Assembly: GCF_016429215.1 (NCBI RefSeq)
Contig: NZ_JAELUH010000029.1
Coordinates: 1-63,397 of the forward strand
Origin: Herbaspirillum sp. ASV7
Lineage (GTDB): Bacteria; Pseudomonadota; Gammaproteobacteria; Burkholderiales; Burkholderiaceae_D
DNA: 63,397 nt
Direction of reading: 5' to 3'
Shown here: positions 1 through 8,986 of the stretch, piece by piece
Layout of the letters: each line of letters begins with the position of its first letter
Position numbering within the stretch: the first letter of the stretch is position 1
Position numbers and translations under genes: made by a program
The notes under the pieces: generated by a model
Databases searched by the model: none
Told to the model about the DNA's origin: nothing
The model's input: only the letters and a program-made list of their open reading frames with translations

Positions 1-390
1 GGAATTGACCTGGTTGACGATGACCCTGGCCGTCCCCGTGGCCAGCCAGGGATTGCCGGCCACGTAGCCACCCAACTGGGTGGGGACATCCTTGCGGCTG
101 TTGTTGAGTATGGCGCCACGGCTGTTGACGTCGAGCTGCCGGTACTGGTTCATCGACACACCGGCTGCGCTGGGTGTCTGGATGTTGATGACCGGCACGC
201 CATTGCCGCTGGAGAGGATCACCGGGCGCTGGCCCTTGGGGGCGCCGGGGTCGGCGATGATCTGGCCGAAGGCCAGGGTGTTGAGCGACAGTGACAGCGC
301 CAGCCACGACAAGGATAGGCGCAGGCAGCAGGCCCCGCCAAAGGGGCCGCAGCGGCTGTTCGGGGTGGTGCGGGGACGATGATCTTCCAT
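1..390 (-). CDS. Filamentous haemagglutinin/CdiA-like TpsA exoprotein (N-terminal part only)
   Basis: The reading frame is open from an ATG at 390 to the window edge, so only about 130 residues are visible. After a short basic stretch and a hydrophobic signal-like segment, residues ~43-130 read as the start of a TPS secretion domain of the FHA/CdiA type. Diagnostic pieces are GVSMNQY, a DVNSRGAILNNS stretch, TQLGGYV and the ending VIVNQVNS. Proteins with this domain are exported through a TpsB pore and may carry adhesive repeats or a C-terminal toxin, but the remainder lies outside the window. The gene is divergent from the TpsB gene at 1039, which could serve both exoproteins. The domain family is secure; the overall function is unknown. 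Confidence 0.85.
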   Translation of the reverse strand, partial: MEDHRPRTTPNSRCGPFGGACCLRLSLSWLALSLSLNTLAFGQIIADPGAPKGQRPVILSSGNGVPVINIQTPSAAGVSMNQYRQLDVNSRGAILNNSRKDVPTQLGGYVAGNPWLATGTARVIVNQVNS

Positions 391-1038
391 GGCGCGGAGC
401 AGAGGTGATGATGGTGTGTCATCAGTCTGTCCAGCGCGGCACGGGTCGGCTTGCGGTAGATCAAGCCCCCGGGCGATGTCAGCAAGCTGACAGGCTTATC
501 GGGTCGATCCTGACCAGATTGTTTCAGGGAGGAGGGTGACGTTGCGGGATGTTCGTCAGGGACGGGGGCGCGTCACGCAGAGGATGGCAATGGCCCGGAC
601 ACGTGTGCATTCCGACGGAATTGCGCTGCAATTGCATACATCGGTGCGCAAAATAATTCAAAAATGGAAACACGACTGTGGGGAATACCGCGCAAACGCC
701 TGCCGCACGCGGTTTTCCAGCAATTCTTATCGACGCATGCAAGCCGTGTCTCTATACTTTACAGGTGTTAATCCCCATCAAGCTGACATTGTCTGACCGT
801 AGCTGACAGAGTGTTGACGTCGGGCTGACAGGACTTGTGCGGTGACCTTGCATGCCTCCCTCCAAGAAGAGGCGCATCGACATCGCGGCAAGTTGGCCAC
901 AGGGATTTTCTGGCGATCTGTCCATTGTCGTCGCGGGGCGAACAGGGATATCGCAAGGGGAGGTGCACCGTTTCTGACGGTGCTTCGGGAGATTGAACAA
1001 TCAGGGGGGAGCTGCACCGGGGTGGCTCCGTATAGCAG
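391..1038. other. 648-bp divergent intergenic region of the secretion loci
   Basis: No convincing gene is present between the two divergent secretion loci. The stretch around 640-780 is AT-richer than its surroundings and contains a TATACT hexamer at 753-758 that could act as a -10 element for the rightward genes, though no good -35 pairs with it. A run of phased TGAC motifs lies at 781-830 and is listed separately. Confidence 0.5.
781..830. promoter_or_regulatory. Five helically phased TGAC direct repeats
   Basis: TGAC starts at 784, 794, 804, 815 and 826, spacings of 10, 10, 11 and 11 bases. Three copies are extended to GCTGACA. Direct repeats on one face of the helix are typical operators of OmpR/PhoB-family response regulators; the reverse-strand form resembles half of a Pho-box-like CTGTCA motif. 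The regulator itself is not identifiable from this window. Confidence 0.45.
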
Positions 1039-2700
1039 ATGAAACGATGTTTGCAGCATTACGTGATGGGCATGGCCTTGCTCGCCACGACCATGGGTGC
1101 GGCGGCGCAGCCCGCACCGGTGGCCACTGCCACGGCCGATGAGCGTTTCGATATCCAGGGTTTCGTCGTCAAGGGCAATACCCTGCTGTCGGCCGCACAG
1201 GTGCAGGAAGCAGTGGCCCCCTTCAGCGGCAAGGGCCGCGTCTACGGTGACATCCAGCGTGCGCTGGAGGCACTGGAGAATGCCTATCGCACTGCCGGCT
1301 ACAGCGCCGTGCAGGTGCATGTGCCGGAACAGGAGCTGACTTCCGGCGAGGTGCGCCTGGAGGTGGTCGAGACCGTGATCGGCAAGGTGGTCGTCAGCGA
1401 CAACCGCCACTTCAGCGAGAAGAACATCCGCGCCAGCATTCCCAGCCTGCAGGAAGGCCAGTCGCCCAACCTGCGCCGCATCTCCGAGTCGGTGCAGCTG
1501 GCCAACGACAATCCGGCCAAGCAGGTCAATGTCACGCTCACCGCTGTCGAGGCGACCGACCAGATCGATGCCACCGTGTCGGTCAAGGATGACGCGCCCG
1601 TGCGGCTGATGGTCAACGTCGACAACACCGGCAGCGGTGACACCGGCCATTGGCGTACCGGCGTGGCCCTGCAGCATTCCAACCTGTTCGATCGCGACCA
1701 CGTGGCGACCGTGGCCTATACCACTTCGCCCGATAGCCCCTCCGGTGCCAAGGTCGACCTGTACTCGCTGGGCTATCGGGTGCCGCTCTATGCGATGGGC
1801 GACAGCATCGACCTCATCTATGGCAAGTCCAACGTCAGTTCGGGGCAGACCCTGGCGCTCAATTCCACCCTCGATATCACCGGACGCGGCGAGGTCTATG
1901 CGCTGCGCTGGAACCACTACTTCGCCCGCAATGGCGAGTGGGGCAGCAAGCTGGTCTTCGGGGCTGACTACAAGAAGGTCGATTCGTCCTGTGCCATCAA
2001 TGGCGGTGCATTGAGCGGGGCATCGATCAATACCTGCCAGCCGTATTCCACCTTGCCGCTGTCGGTGACCTACAGCGCGCAGCGCCTGGGCGTGGGCCAG
2101 ATCATCGACTACAACATCGGCATCGCCCGCAACATGGCCACCGGCCAGGCGCGCTACAACGATACCCTGCAGGTGAGCGATCGCTATTCGCTCTTTACCG
2201 GTGGCCGCCAGGCTATGGACAACTTCATCATCATTCGCGGCGGCGCGTCCTGGTTCAAGGGCCTGGCCGATGACTGGCAGATGCGCCTGGCCAGCACCAT
2301 GCAGGTGTCGCCTCATGCGCTGCCACCGGTGGAGCAGTTCGGCCTGGCCGGTGCCAACACGGTGCGTGGCTTCAGCGAGCGCGCCGTGGCGGCCGATAGC
2401 GGCGTGGTGATCAACAGCGAACTCTATACCCCGGACCTGCTGGCCAAGCGCGAGCTGAAGGGCTCGATGCGCCTGCTGGCCTTCGTCGACGCCGGCCGTG
2501 GCGCCAACAACAATGTCACGGCCAGTTCGTCGCTGCCCTCCACGCTGACGCTGGCCAGCATCGGCGCGGGCCTGCGCTATGCGCTGGGACGTGATTTCAA
2601 CCTGCGCCTGGACGTGGCGCGGGTACTGCTCAACGGTAATTCCGCGACCGAACAAAGAGGCGATCTCAACGCCCACCTGAGTGCAACCCTGGGGTTCTGA
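1039..2700 (+). CDS. TpsB family outer-membrane transporter (ShlB/FhaC/HecB type)
   Basis: This 553-residue protein is a two-partner secretion pore. It starts with a signal peptide ending near residue 23, followed by a POTRA region (about residues 36-115), which captures TpsA substrates in the periplasm. The C-terminal half is a beta-barrel. The family motif VRGF sits at residues 442-445, and the barrel motif FVDAG begins at residue 482. The gene is one base short of abutting the downstream TpsA gene, so the pair is almost certainly cotranscribed and cognate. It could also export the divergent FHA/CdiA-like protein. Length and motifs match the family well. Confidence 0.93.
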   Translation: MKRCLQHYVMGMALLATTMGAAAQPAPVATATADERFDIQGFVVKGNTLLSAAQVQEAVAPFSGKGRVYGDIQRALEALENAYRTAGYSAVQVHVPEQELTSGEVRLEVVETVIGKVVVSDNRHFSEKNIRASIPSLQEGQSPNLRRISESVQLANDNPAKQVNVTLTAVEATDQIDATVSVKDDAPVRLMVNVDNTGSGDTGHWRTGVALQHSNLFDRDHVATVAYTTSPDSPSGAKVDLYSLGYRVPLYAMGDSIDLIYGKSNVSSGQTLALNSTLDITGRGEVYALRWNHYFARNGEWGSKLVFGADYKKVDSSCAINGGALSGASINTCQPYSTLPLSVTYSAQRLGVGQIIDYNIGIARNMATGQARYNDTLQVSDRYSLFTGGRQAMDNFIIIRGGASWFKGLADDWQMRLASTMQVSPHALPPVEQFGLAGANTVRGFSERAVAADSGVVINSELYTPDLLAKRELKGSMRLLAFVDAGRGANNNVTASSSLPSTLTLASIGAGLRYALGRDFNLRLDVARVLLNGNSATEQRGDLNAHLSATLGF

Positions 2701-2701
2701 C

Positions 2702-5700
2702 ATGACATCGACATCCACTGCCCTCCAGCCACAGCCCCTGCCGGCGGTGGAACTGCTGCCGCCGTCCATCATCGTGCGCGTGGGCAAGCGCCAGCTGACC
2801 TTGTCCTGGCGTGCGCGCAAGCCCTTGCCGCCCTTGCTGGCGGGCTTGCTGCGGCGGTCATGGCGGCGTGTGCTGGCGCCGCTGCTGCGCATCTCCATTG
2901 CGGCAGCGGCCGTGTGCGGCGCCTGGCAGGCGCCGGTGCTGGCGGCCGCACCGGCGGCCGGTACCCTGCCTACCGGCTGGAGTGTGATCAATGGCAATGT
3001 CACCTTCACCCAGAACGGCACTACGCTCAATATCAACCAGCTCTCGCCCCAGGCCATTGCCGGTTTCGTCTCCTTCAGCATCGGCTCGGGCGCGGCGGTC
3101 AACATCAGTCAGCCCAGTTCCGCTGCGGCCTTGCTGGCCAAGGTGAGCGGCGGCGATATCTCGCAGATCTATGGCCGCTTGAGTGCCAATGGCACCGTGG
3201 TGTTGTTCAACCCCAATGGCGTGGTGGTCGGCCCCAGCGGCACCATCGATGCGGGCCGCTTCATCGCGACTTCGCTGGCCATCAGCGATAGCGACTTCCT
3301 GGCCGGCAAGCTCAATTTTGCCAGCCAGGGCAGCGCCGGCCTGGTGGATAACCAGGGGACCATCCAGTCGGCCACCGGTGGCAGCGTCTATCTGATCGGT
3401 GCCAACGTGTCCAACAGCGGCGTCATCCGCAGCCCGCAGGGCGAGGTGATCCTGGCCGCCGGCCAGACCGTGACGCTGGCCGATACGGCCACGCCCGGCG
3501 TGACGGTGAACGTGACCGGCAGCGCTGCAGCCGTCACCAACCTGGGGAGCATCACTGCGGAGGCCGGTCGTATCGGCGTGGCCGCCGGCCTGATCAACAA
3601 CAGCGGCGTCATCAATGCCTCCAGCGTGGTGCGCGAGGGCGGACGGATCTTCCTGCGCGCATCGCAGAACCTCACCACCACGGCCAGTTCCAACATCGGC
3701 GCCGATGGCACCCACGGCGGCAATATCAGCCTGGTGGCGCAGAACCAGGCCTTCATCGACGGCGACGTCTCGGCTGTCGGTACGGCGGGCCAGGGCGGTT
3801 ACGTGGAAACCTCGGGCCTGAAGAAGCTCGATGTGGTCAAGGTACCCAAGGTGGGGGCGGGTGGCAGCTGGCTGATCGACCCCTATGACTTGCAGGTGGT
3901 CGCCGGTGGTGCTAACGGCATGGCCCCCGACAATGATTGCAATTGCTACGCCGTAACGTCCTCGGGCAGTGTTTCCCAGATCGGTGCCAATACCATCACG
4001 GGACAGCTCAATGCCGGCGTCAACGTGACCCTGGCCACCGGTGCCGGCGGCAATCAGGCCGGCAACATCACCGTCAGTGCCGACATCGGCAAGACCGGCA
4101 ATCTGAGCAGCACGCTCACGCTCAACGCCGCCAACAACATCAGCATCAATGCCAACATCACCAGCACCAACAGTACGCTGGGCCTGACCCTGCATACCGG
4201 CGCCGGGGACGACGTCAACTATGACGCCGCACGCCTGAGCACCATCGGCAATGGCGCGCGGGTGCAGCTCAATGGCGGCACCCTGAGCGTGTGGGACGGC
4301 AGCGAGGGTTCGGGCAACCTGTCCATCGCCAACGGCACGCTCAGCCTGGGAACCGGCGGCACGCTCAACGCCGGCAGCTTGCAACTGGGCAGCGCCGGCA
4401 CGCTCACGCTGGAGAACGCCCAGGTCAACGTCAACTCGCTGAGCAACAACGGTACCGTGAACCTGGCCAGTGGCTACACCAACATCAGCGTGGCCAATGG
4501 CCTCGACAACAATGGCAGCATCTACGTCAATACCAGCGGCCGGTTGCAGACCAGCCAGGGCGTGAACAACAATGCCGGCGGCCAGATTCTCTTCAACGGC
4601 TCCGGCGCCACCTTCACCACTGCGGGCGACGGCCAGTGGGTCAACAACGGCACCATCAACGTCAGTGGCAACGCCCAGACGGTGAGCCTGTCCAGCAAGG
4701 GCGGCCTGGTCAACAACGGCAATCTGTCCGTGAGCAACAGCGCGACCTTGCTGGCCACTGGCACTGGCAGCCTGACCAACAACGGCACCGTGACCCTGGG
4801 CGGTGGCACGCTGTCCTTCTACGACATCACCAACAACCAGAACGGCACCATTGCCGGTAACGCTACCCTGATCGCGTCCGACCTGGTGAGCAACAATGGC
4901 AAGCTGGCCCCCGGCGGCGACGGTACCACCGGCAACATGACCATCTCCGGCAACTTTACCCAGGGCGCCACCGGGGTGACGATGATCGACATCGCGCCCG
5001 ACGCCGTCACCGACCGCATCACCTTCGGTGGCGCCGTGGTCACCCTGGGCGGCACGCTGAAGACGCGTTTGCTGGCCAATTACGTGCCTGGCCTGAATGC
5101 CACGTTCAGGCCGCTGATCGCCGGGGCCGGTTTCAGCAGCTATTTCCGCTATGTGACGGGCGATGTGCTCACCGTCAATGGCGCGCCCAGCATGATCAAG
5201 GCGGTCTACGACGGCGAGGGGGGCGTGAGCCTGTCCTTCATGGCCGGCCAGAACTTCTACGCGGTCAACTCCGAAGTCGGCTGGGGTAACGCTGCCTCCT
5301 GGCAGGACGCCAACGGCCAGCGCATCGGCAGCTACCTGCCGACCCAGGTCGACACGGTGGTCGTCAACAGCAGCGTGATCGCCGTGCACGGCGATGGCAA
5401 TGACGTCATCGGCGGCCTGCAGATCAACAGCGGCGGTCAATTGCAGCAGCAGTCCGGCAATCTCACGGTGTCGGGCAACTCCACTATCACGGGCACTGCC
5501 AATGTCACCGGCGGTGCCCTCACGCTCAATGGCAGCACTGCCCTGGCCGGCAGTGTGATTCTCAGTGGCGGCAGCCTGACCACCAACGGTACCACCAACA
5601 TCACCGGGACCCTCAATGTGTCCGCCGGCAATGCCACGCTCAACGGCACCAGTACCGGCAATGGCACCATCACCATCGGTAGCGCGTCCAACAACAATAA

Positions 5701-6955
5701 CAACAACGATGACGGGCCCCAGTACCAGAACATGGAGATGCCGGTCGGCGACGCCAACGTCACCATCGCCAATGCTTCGCAGGCCAGTCTGAACGTGCAA
5801 GTCAACAATGGCAACCTGACCCTGGGCGGTGGCGCCCGCTTCGCCACGCTGAACGTGGCCGACGGCACCGTCACCGGCAATACCGGTTCGCAGTTGTCGG
5901 TCTCGGAGGCATTTACCCAGACCGGCGGCACCCTGAACCTGGCCGACGCGGCCTTGTCGCAGTCCAGTGGTGCGCTGGCCGTGGGCAATATCACCGCCAA
6001 CCATCTGGTGCTGGAGGCGCAGAACGGCAACATCACCCAGAACGGCGGGACCAGCCTGCACGTGAATACGCAATTGCTGGCCTCGGCCAGCACCGGCATC
6101 GCGCTCAACCGGACGGGTAACCAGATCGCAGGCTTTGCCGCCTACAACCGAGGCACCGGCGACATTGCCCTGACCAACCAGATCAATACCACCGATGCCA
6201 GCGTGGTCACGCTCAATGGCCTCTACACGGCACGCGGCAATATCACGGTCGACAATACCGGCGGCATGGTCACGACGGCGCTGGGCAACAGTGCCAACTT
6301 CCTGGCCAGCTTGCCTTCCAGTCCCGATGCGCCGGCCCCGACAGTGGCCGCCCGCCTGACCACCCTGGGCATCACTACCAATGGCCAGGTCAAGAGCGCC
6401 AACGGTTCGGTCAGCCTGATCACGCACAGTCCCTTGACCATCGGTGGCGGTGGCGTCAGCGCCACGGGCAATATCGTGCTCACGGCGGGCAGTTCCAACG
6501 CGTCCAACGACAACCTGGTCGTCAATGGCGTGCTGGTCTCGCTGGGCGGCAATATCACGCTCAGTGCGGGTGACTCCATGACCATCAATGCCAATATCTC
6601 CACCTCCCCGCCGGGCGTGGCGCTGCTGTCGGTGGTTTCGGGGGCGGTGATCGGTTACGCCCGGGGCGTGACCATTACCGATGCCAACGGTACCCGCACG
6701 CCGGTACCTGCCAGCCCGACCGGCAACACCAGCCAGACCGACCAGGCGGTGCAACAGCAGCAGAACCAGCAGACCCAGAACCTGCAAAGCACGCTCAGCA
6801 ACGCGCAGCTGGCCGATACGGCGGCACAGTCGGCGGGTAATGTGGTGCAGCAGAGTGGTGTGGGCGGACAGACCGTGGGCGGGACCTCGGACAATTTCGG
6901 TGACGAGGGCGGCGACAAGAAGCAAGCCAAGAAGCCCCTGCCCATGTGCACCTGA
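2702..6955 (+). CDS. TpsA exoprotein with filamentous haemagglutinin N-terminal domain (HMW1A-like)
   Basis: This large secreted adhesin-type protein has 1417 residues. The ATG at 2702, just after the TpsB stop, is preferred over an in-frame ATG 21 bases upstream inside tpsB. An extended Arg-rich leader of about 80 residues ends in a hydrophobic, Ala-rich segment. The TPS domain follows from residue ~83, with NPNG at 170-173 and VVVGPSGTID after it. A WLIDPYDL motif near residue 390 is common in HMW1A-like proteins. The rest is low-complexity, Asn/Gly/Thr-rich beta-helix sequence with many NNGT steps and one Asn run near 5690. The C terminus is Gln-rich and ends in PMCT. It is presumably exported by the upstream TpsB. 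Confidence 0.92.
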   Translation: MTSTSTALQPQPLPAVELLPPSIIVRVGKRQLTLSWRARKPLPPLLAGLLRRSWRRVLAPLLRISIAAAAVCGAWQAPVLAAAPAAGTLPTGWSVINGNVTFTQNGTTLNINQLSPQAIAGFVSFSIGSGAAVNISQPSSAAALLAKVSGGDISQIYGRLSANGTVVLFNPNGVVVGPSGTIDAGRFIATSLAISDSDFLAGKLNFASQGSAGLVDNQGTIQSATGGSVYLIGANVSNSGVIRSPQGEVILAAGQTVTLADTATPGVTVNVTGSAAAVTNLGSITAEAGRIGVAAGLINNSGVINASSVVREGGRIFLRASQNLTTTASSNIGADGTHGGNISLVAQNQAFIDGDVSAVGTAGQGGYVETSGLKKLDVVKVPKVGAGGSWLIDPYDLQVVAGGANGMAPDNDCNCYAVTSSGSVSQIGANTITGQLNAGVNVTLATGAGGNQAGNITVSADIGKTGNLSSTLTLNAANNISINANITSTNSTLGLTLHTGAGDDVNYDAARLSTIGNGARVQLNGGTLSVWDGSEGSGNLSIANGTLSLGTGGTLNAGSLQLGSAGTLTLENAQVNVNSLSNNGTVNLASGYTNISVANGLDNNGSIYVNTSGRLQTSQGVNNNAGGQILFNGSGATFTTAGDGQWVNNGTINVSGNAQTVSLSSKGGLVNNGNLSVSNSATLLATGTGSLTNNGTVTLGGGTLSFYDITNNQNGTIAGNATLIASDLVSNNGKLAPGGDGTTGNMTISGNFTQGATGVTMIDIAPDAVTDRITFGGAVVTLGGTLKTRLLANYVPGLNATFRPLIAGAGFSSYFRYVTGDVLTVNGAPSMIKAVYDGEGGVSLSFMAGQNFYAVNSEVGWGNAASWQDANGQRIGSYLPTQVDTVVVNSSVIAVHGDGNDVIGGLQINSGGQLQQQSGNLTVSGNSTITGTANVTGGALTLNGSTALAGSVILSGGSLTTNGTTNITGTLNVSAGNATLNGTSTGNGTITIGSASNNNNNNDDGPQYQNMEMPVGDANVTIANASQASLNVQVNNGNLTLGGGARFATLNVADGTVTGNTGSQLSVSEAFTQTGGTLNLADAALSQSSGALAVGNITANHLVLEAQNGNITQNGGTSLHVNTQLLASASTGIALNRTGNQIAGFAAYNRGTGDIALTNQINTTDASVVTLNGLYTARGNITVDNTGGMVTTALGNSANFLASLPSSPDAPAPTVAARLTTLGITTNGQVKSANGSVSLITHSPLTIGGGGVSATGNIVLTAGSSNASNDNLVVNGVLVSLGGNITLSAGDSMTINANISTSPPGVALLSVVSGAVIGYARGVTITDANGTRTPVPASPTGNTSQTDQAVQQQQNQQTQNLQSTLSNAQLADTAAQSAGNVVQQSGVGGQTVGGTSDNFGDEGGDKKQAKKPLPMCT

Positions 6956-6976
6956 GCCAGTGAGATCGATAACACC

Positions 6977-7735
6977 ATGAATTCGCTTAAACCGAATCTG
7001 TCGCAGGCGCTTCGTCACGGCCTGCTGTCCCTGGGCCTGGCCCTATTCATGCTGGGTACAACGGCGCTGGCGCAGGCCCAGGTGGTGGGGCAGGTGACCC
7101 ATCTCTCGGGCGTGCTCACCGCGCGCCATGCCGATGGCACGCGCGTGGTGCTGACCGTGAAATCGGCCATCCAGCAAGGCGACAGCCTCATCACCGAGCG
7201 TGAGACCTATGCCCGCGTGAAGTTCGTTGACGACGCCGAGATCGTGCTGCGTCCGGGTACCGAAGTGGCCGTCAGCAAGTACATCTATGACGAGAAGACG
7301 CCGCAGAACGACTCGGTGGCCATCGGTCTGGTCAAGGGCGGCCTGCGCGCGGTGACTGGCCTGGTCGGCAAGCGCAACCACGATGCGGTCAACTTCGACA
7401 CGCCCACGGCCACCATCGGCATTCGTGGCACCCACTTCGGGGCGCTGTACTGCCAGAACGATTGCGGTGGTGTTCCTACCCCGAGCGGCCATCCGCTCGA
7501 CAATGGCCTGCATGTGGATGTGCTCAGCGGAGCGATCCAGGTCAGCAATGCCGCTGGCAGCACGCTGTTCAGTGCCGGCCAGTTCGGTTTCGTGCCGGGG
7601 CCGACCCAGCCGCCGGTGATATTGCCGCCGGGCCAGGGATTCTCGGTGACCATGCCGCTGGCCATCAGCAGCAACGGCAACAATGGCACCCAGAAGATCG
7701 GTGCGGCCAAGCTGGATGCCTGTGTGACGCAGTAG
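6977..7735 (+). CDS. FecR-domain periplasmic protein
   Basis: This 252-residue protein begins with a signal peptide cleaved around AQAQ (residues 32-35). Its FecR-like domain spans about residues 40-190, with recognisable pieces such as GDSLITERETYARVKF, LVKGGLRAVTG and a TATIGIRGTHF motif. It lacks the cytoplasmic anti-sigma helix and transmembrane segment of true FecR, so it is unlikely to regulate a sigma factor. It lies 21 bases after the tpsA stop and is probably part of the same operon, which suggests a role in export, surface display or assembly of the exoprotein. A Cys pair (CQNDC) and a Cys four residues from the end could form disulfides. The domain is clear; the function is inferred from position. 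Confidence 0.82.
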   Translation: MNSLKPNLSQALRHGLLSLGLALFMLGTTALAQAQVVGQVTHLSGVLTARHADGTRVVLTVKSAIQQGDSLITERETYARVKFVDDAEIVLRPGTEVAVSKYIYDEKTPQNDSVAIGLVKGGLRAVTGLVGKRNHDAVNFDTPTATIGIRGTHFGALYCQNDCGGVPTPSGHPLDNGLHVDVLSGAIQVSNAAGSTLFSAGQFGFVPGPTQPPVILPPGQGFSVTMPLAISSNGNNGTQKIGAAKLDACVTQ

Positions 7736-7763
7736 CCGGGGCGGCGCAACCTGCCCCATGAAA

Positions 7764-7795
7764 AAGGGCGCCTGCACTTGCGTGCTGGCGCCCTT
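7764..7795. terminator. Intrinsic terminator between convergent genes
   Basis: AAGGGCGCC at 7764-7772 pairs with GGCGCCCTT at 7787-7795, and an inner GCAC/GTGC stem closes a TTGC loop. The hairpin lies between the rightward FecR-domain gene and the leftward phosphodiesterase gene. Five A residues begin the left side, so it could terminate leftward transcription best. Confidence 0.7.
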
Positions 7796-7822
7796 GTCGT
7801 CTGGGCCCTGGCCCGGGCCGCA

Positions 7823-8596
7823 TCAACATTCCAGGATGCTGCCGGACTCCAGCATGCGGGGACGGTGGGGGCCGCTGCCTGCTGCGATCTCGTCGGCAAT
7901 CTGCTGCAGCTGGCCGGGTTTGGCATGGGTGACCCATACTTCGGGACGCGACTGCAGTTGCTGCAGTTCGTCCAGCAGCAGGCTGGGACACAGGTGCTTG
8001 GACAGCAGCGCCAGCTCGCGCTCGCCATTGGCGAAGGCCGCCTCGATGATGAGGTGGCGCAATTGCCCGATCTGGTTGAGCGCGCTCCACAGCGGCGGGC
8101 AGGTCGAGGTATCGCCCGTGAAGGCCAGCGATGCGCCGCTGACGTCGTTGCGCAAGTGGTAACCCACGGCCGGCACCGTATGGGCAGCGGGCAGCGGCGT
8201 GATGCTGCGCTGGCCGATGCGTACCGTCTGGCCGGGTTCGATGGTGGCAAAGCGCAGGAAGGCTTGCTCGGGCGTCGGGATCACGCTGAAATCAGGCCAG
8301 ATGTGCCAGTTGAAGATGTGCTTGCGGATGATCTCCAGTGTCTCCGGAGTGGCATGCATGGTCAGCGGCGTGCTGCGCATGTCACCGACGCTGTCGATCA
8401 TCAGGGGCAGGCAGGCGATATGGTCGAGATGGGCATGGGTGATGAAGACATGGTCGATGGCAGCCAGTCGTTGCAGCGACAGGTCGCCCACGCCGGTGCC
8501 CGCATCGATCAGGATATCGCCATCGACCAGCAGCGAGGTGGTGCGCATGCCATTGCCACCGATGCCGCCACTGCAGCCGAGAATTTCTACACGCAT
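7823..8596 (-). CDS. Metallo-beta-lactamase-fold 3',5'-cyclic-nucleotide phosphodiesterase (class II type)
   Basis: The roughly 257-residue protein has the metal-binding HAHLDH motif of the MBL fold, followed by a conserved HIACLPL stretch. Further candidate ligands lie in PAAHTVPAVGY and in FTGDTS. This motif set and size match class II cyclic-nucleotide phosphodiesterases, which hydrolyse cAMP or cGMP. It is a single leftward gene facing away from the HD-GYP gene. The start is uncertain: three ATGs lie at 8608, 8599 and 8596, none with a strong ribosome-binding site; the last gives the family-like beginning MRVEILGCSGG. Substrate cannot be decided from sequence. Confidence 0.83.
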   Translation of the reverse strand: MRVEILGCSGGIGGNGMRTTSLLVDGDILIDAGTGVGDLSLQRLAAIDHVFITHAHLDHIACLPLMIDSVGDMRSTPLTMHATPETLEIIRKHIFNWHIWPDFSVIPTPEQAFLRFATIEPGQTVRIGQRSITPLPAAHTVPAVGYHLRNDVSGASLAFTGDTSTCPPLWSALNQIGQLRHLIIEAAFANGERELALLSKHLCPSLLLDELQQLQSRPEVWVTHAKPGQLQQIADEIAAGSGPHRPRMLESGSILEC

Positions 8597-8608
8597 CATC
8601 AATGCCAA

Positions 8609-8986
8609 TCAAAGGGTTGGGCGTTTCCGCCGGCGCTGCGCACAAGCCCCGCACGATGGTCGGATGCAGTCTGAAAGCCCGCGCCAGTGCGGCGTTGCCG
8701 GGGAGTGTGGTGTTTTATGCAACAGTTCAGGATGGTAAGGGATTCAAGCATGCAAATCAATCAGGATCGCTGCGCCGTGGCATTGTCGCCGCCACAGCCT
8801 CGGGTGCCCGAGCCAAGCGCAGAATTGCAGCCCAAATCCCCTCAAGCTCGCCGCAAGACGCTGCCGCGGCGCATCTTAGAATCGCCACAATGCCGGTAAA
8901 GCACCCCTGAAAAGTGCGCCTCGGCCAGGACCCCCGGGGCATGCTCACGCAGTCCCGTTTGCCCACGTCAACGCATCAGGAGCAGC
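8609..8986. other. Divergent intergenic region upstream of the HD-GYP gene
   Basis: About 380 bases hold no gene that can be supported. A TAGAAT hexamer at 8879-8884 is a possible -10 element for the leader ORF and HD-GYP gene, without a convincing -35. Small open frames here lack coding character. No known cyclic-di-GMP riboswitch core was recognised. Confidence 0.4.

Noticed and set aside
4400..4900. Recurring AACAACGGCAC-like segments as a CRISPR or DNA repeat array
   Set aside because: They are coding repeats of a beta-helix protein, irregular in spacing and without spacer-repeat structure.
5690..5712. Asn-codon trinucleotide run as a phase-variation tract
   Set aside because: The repeat unit is three bases, so slippage changes residue number but not frame. 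It lies in already Asn-rich sequence.
2858..7018. A very long leftward open frame opposite the TpsA exoprotein gene
   Set aside because: It is an antisense shadow of a high-GC, low-complexity gene. The translation is Gly/Ala/His/Gln/Val-rich without any domain, and the rightward frame carries clear secretion motifs.
8602..8910. A 102-codon frame between the phosphodiesterase and HD-GYP genes
   Set aside because: It lacks a ribosome-binding site and domain similarity, and its composition is that of random GC-rich sequence.
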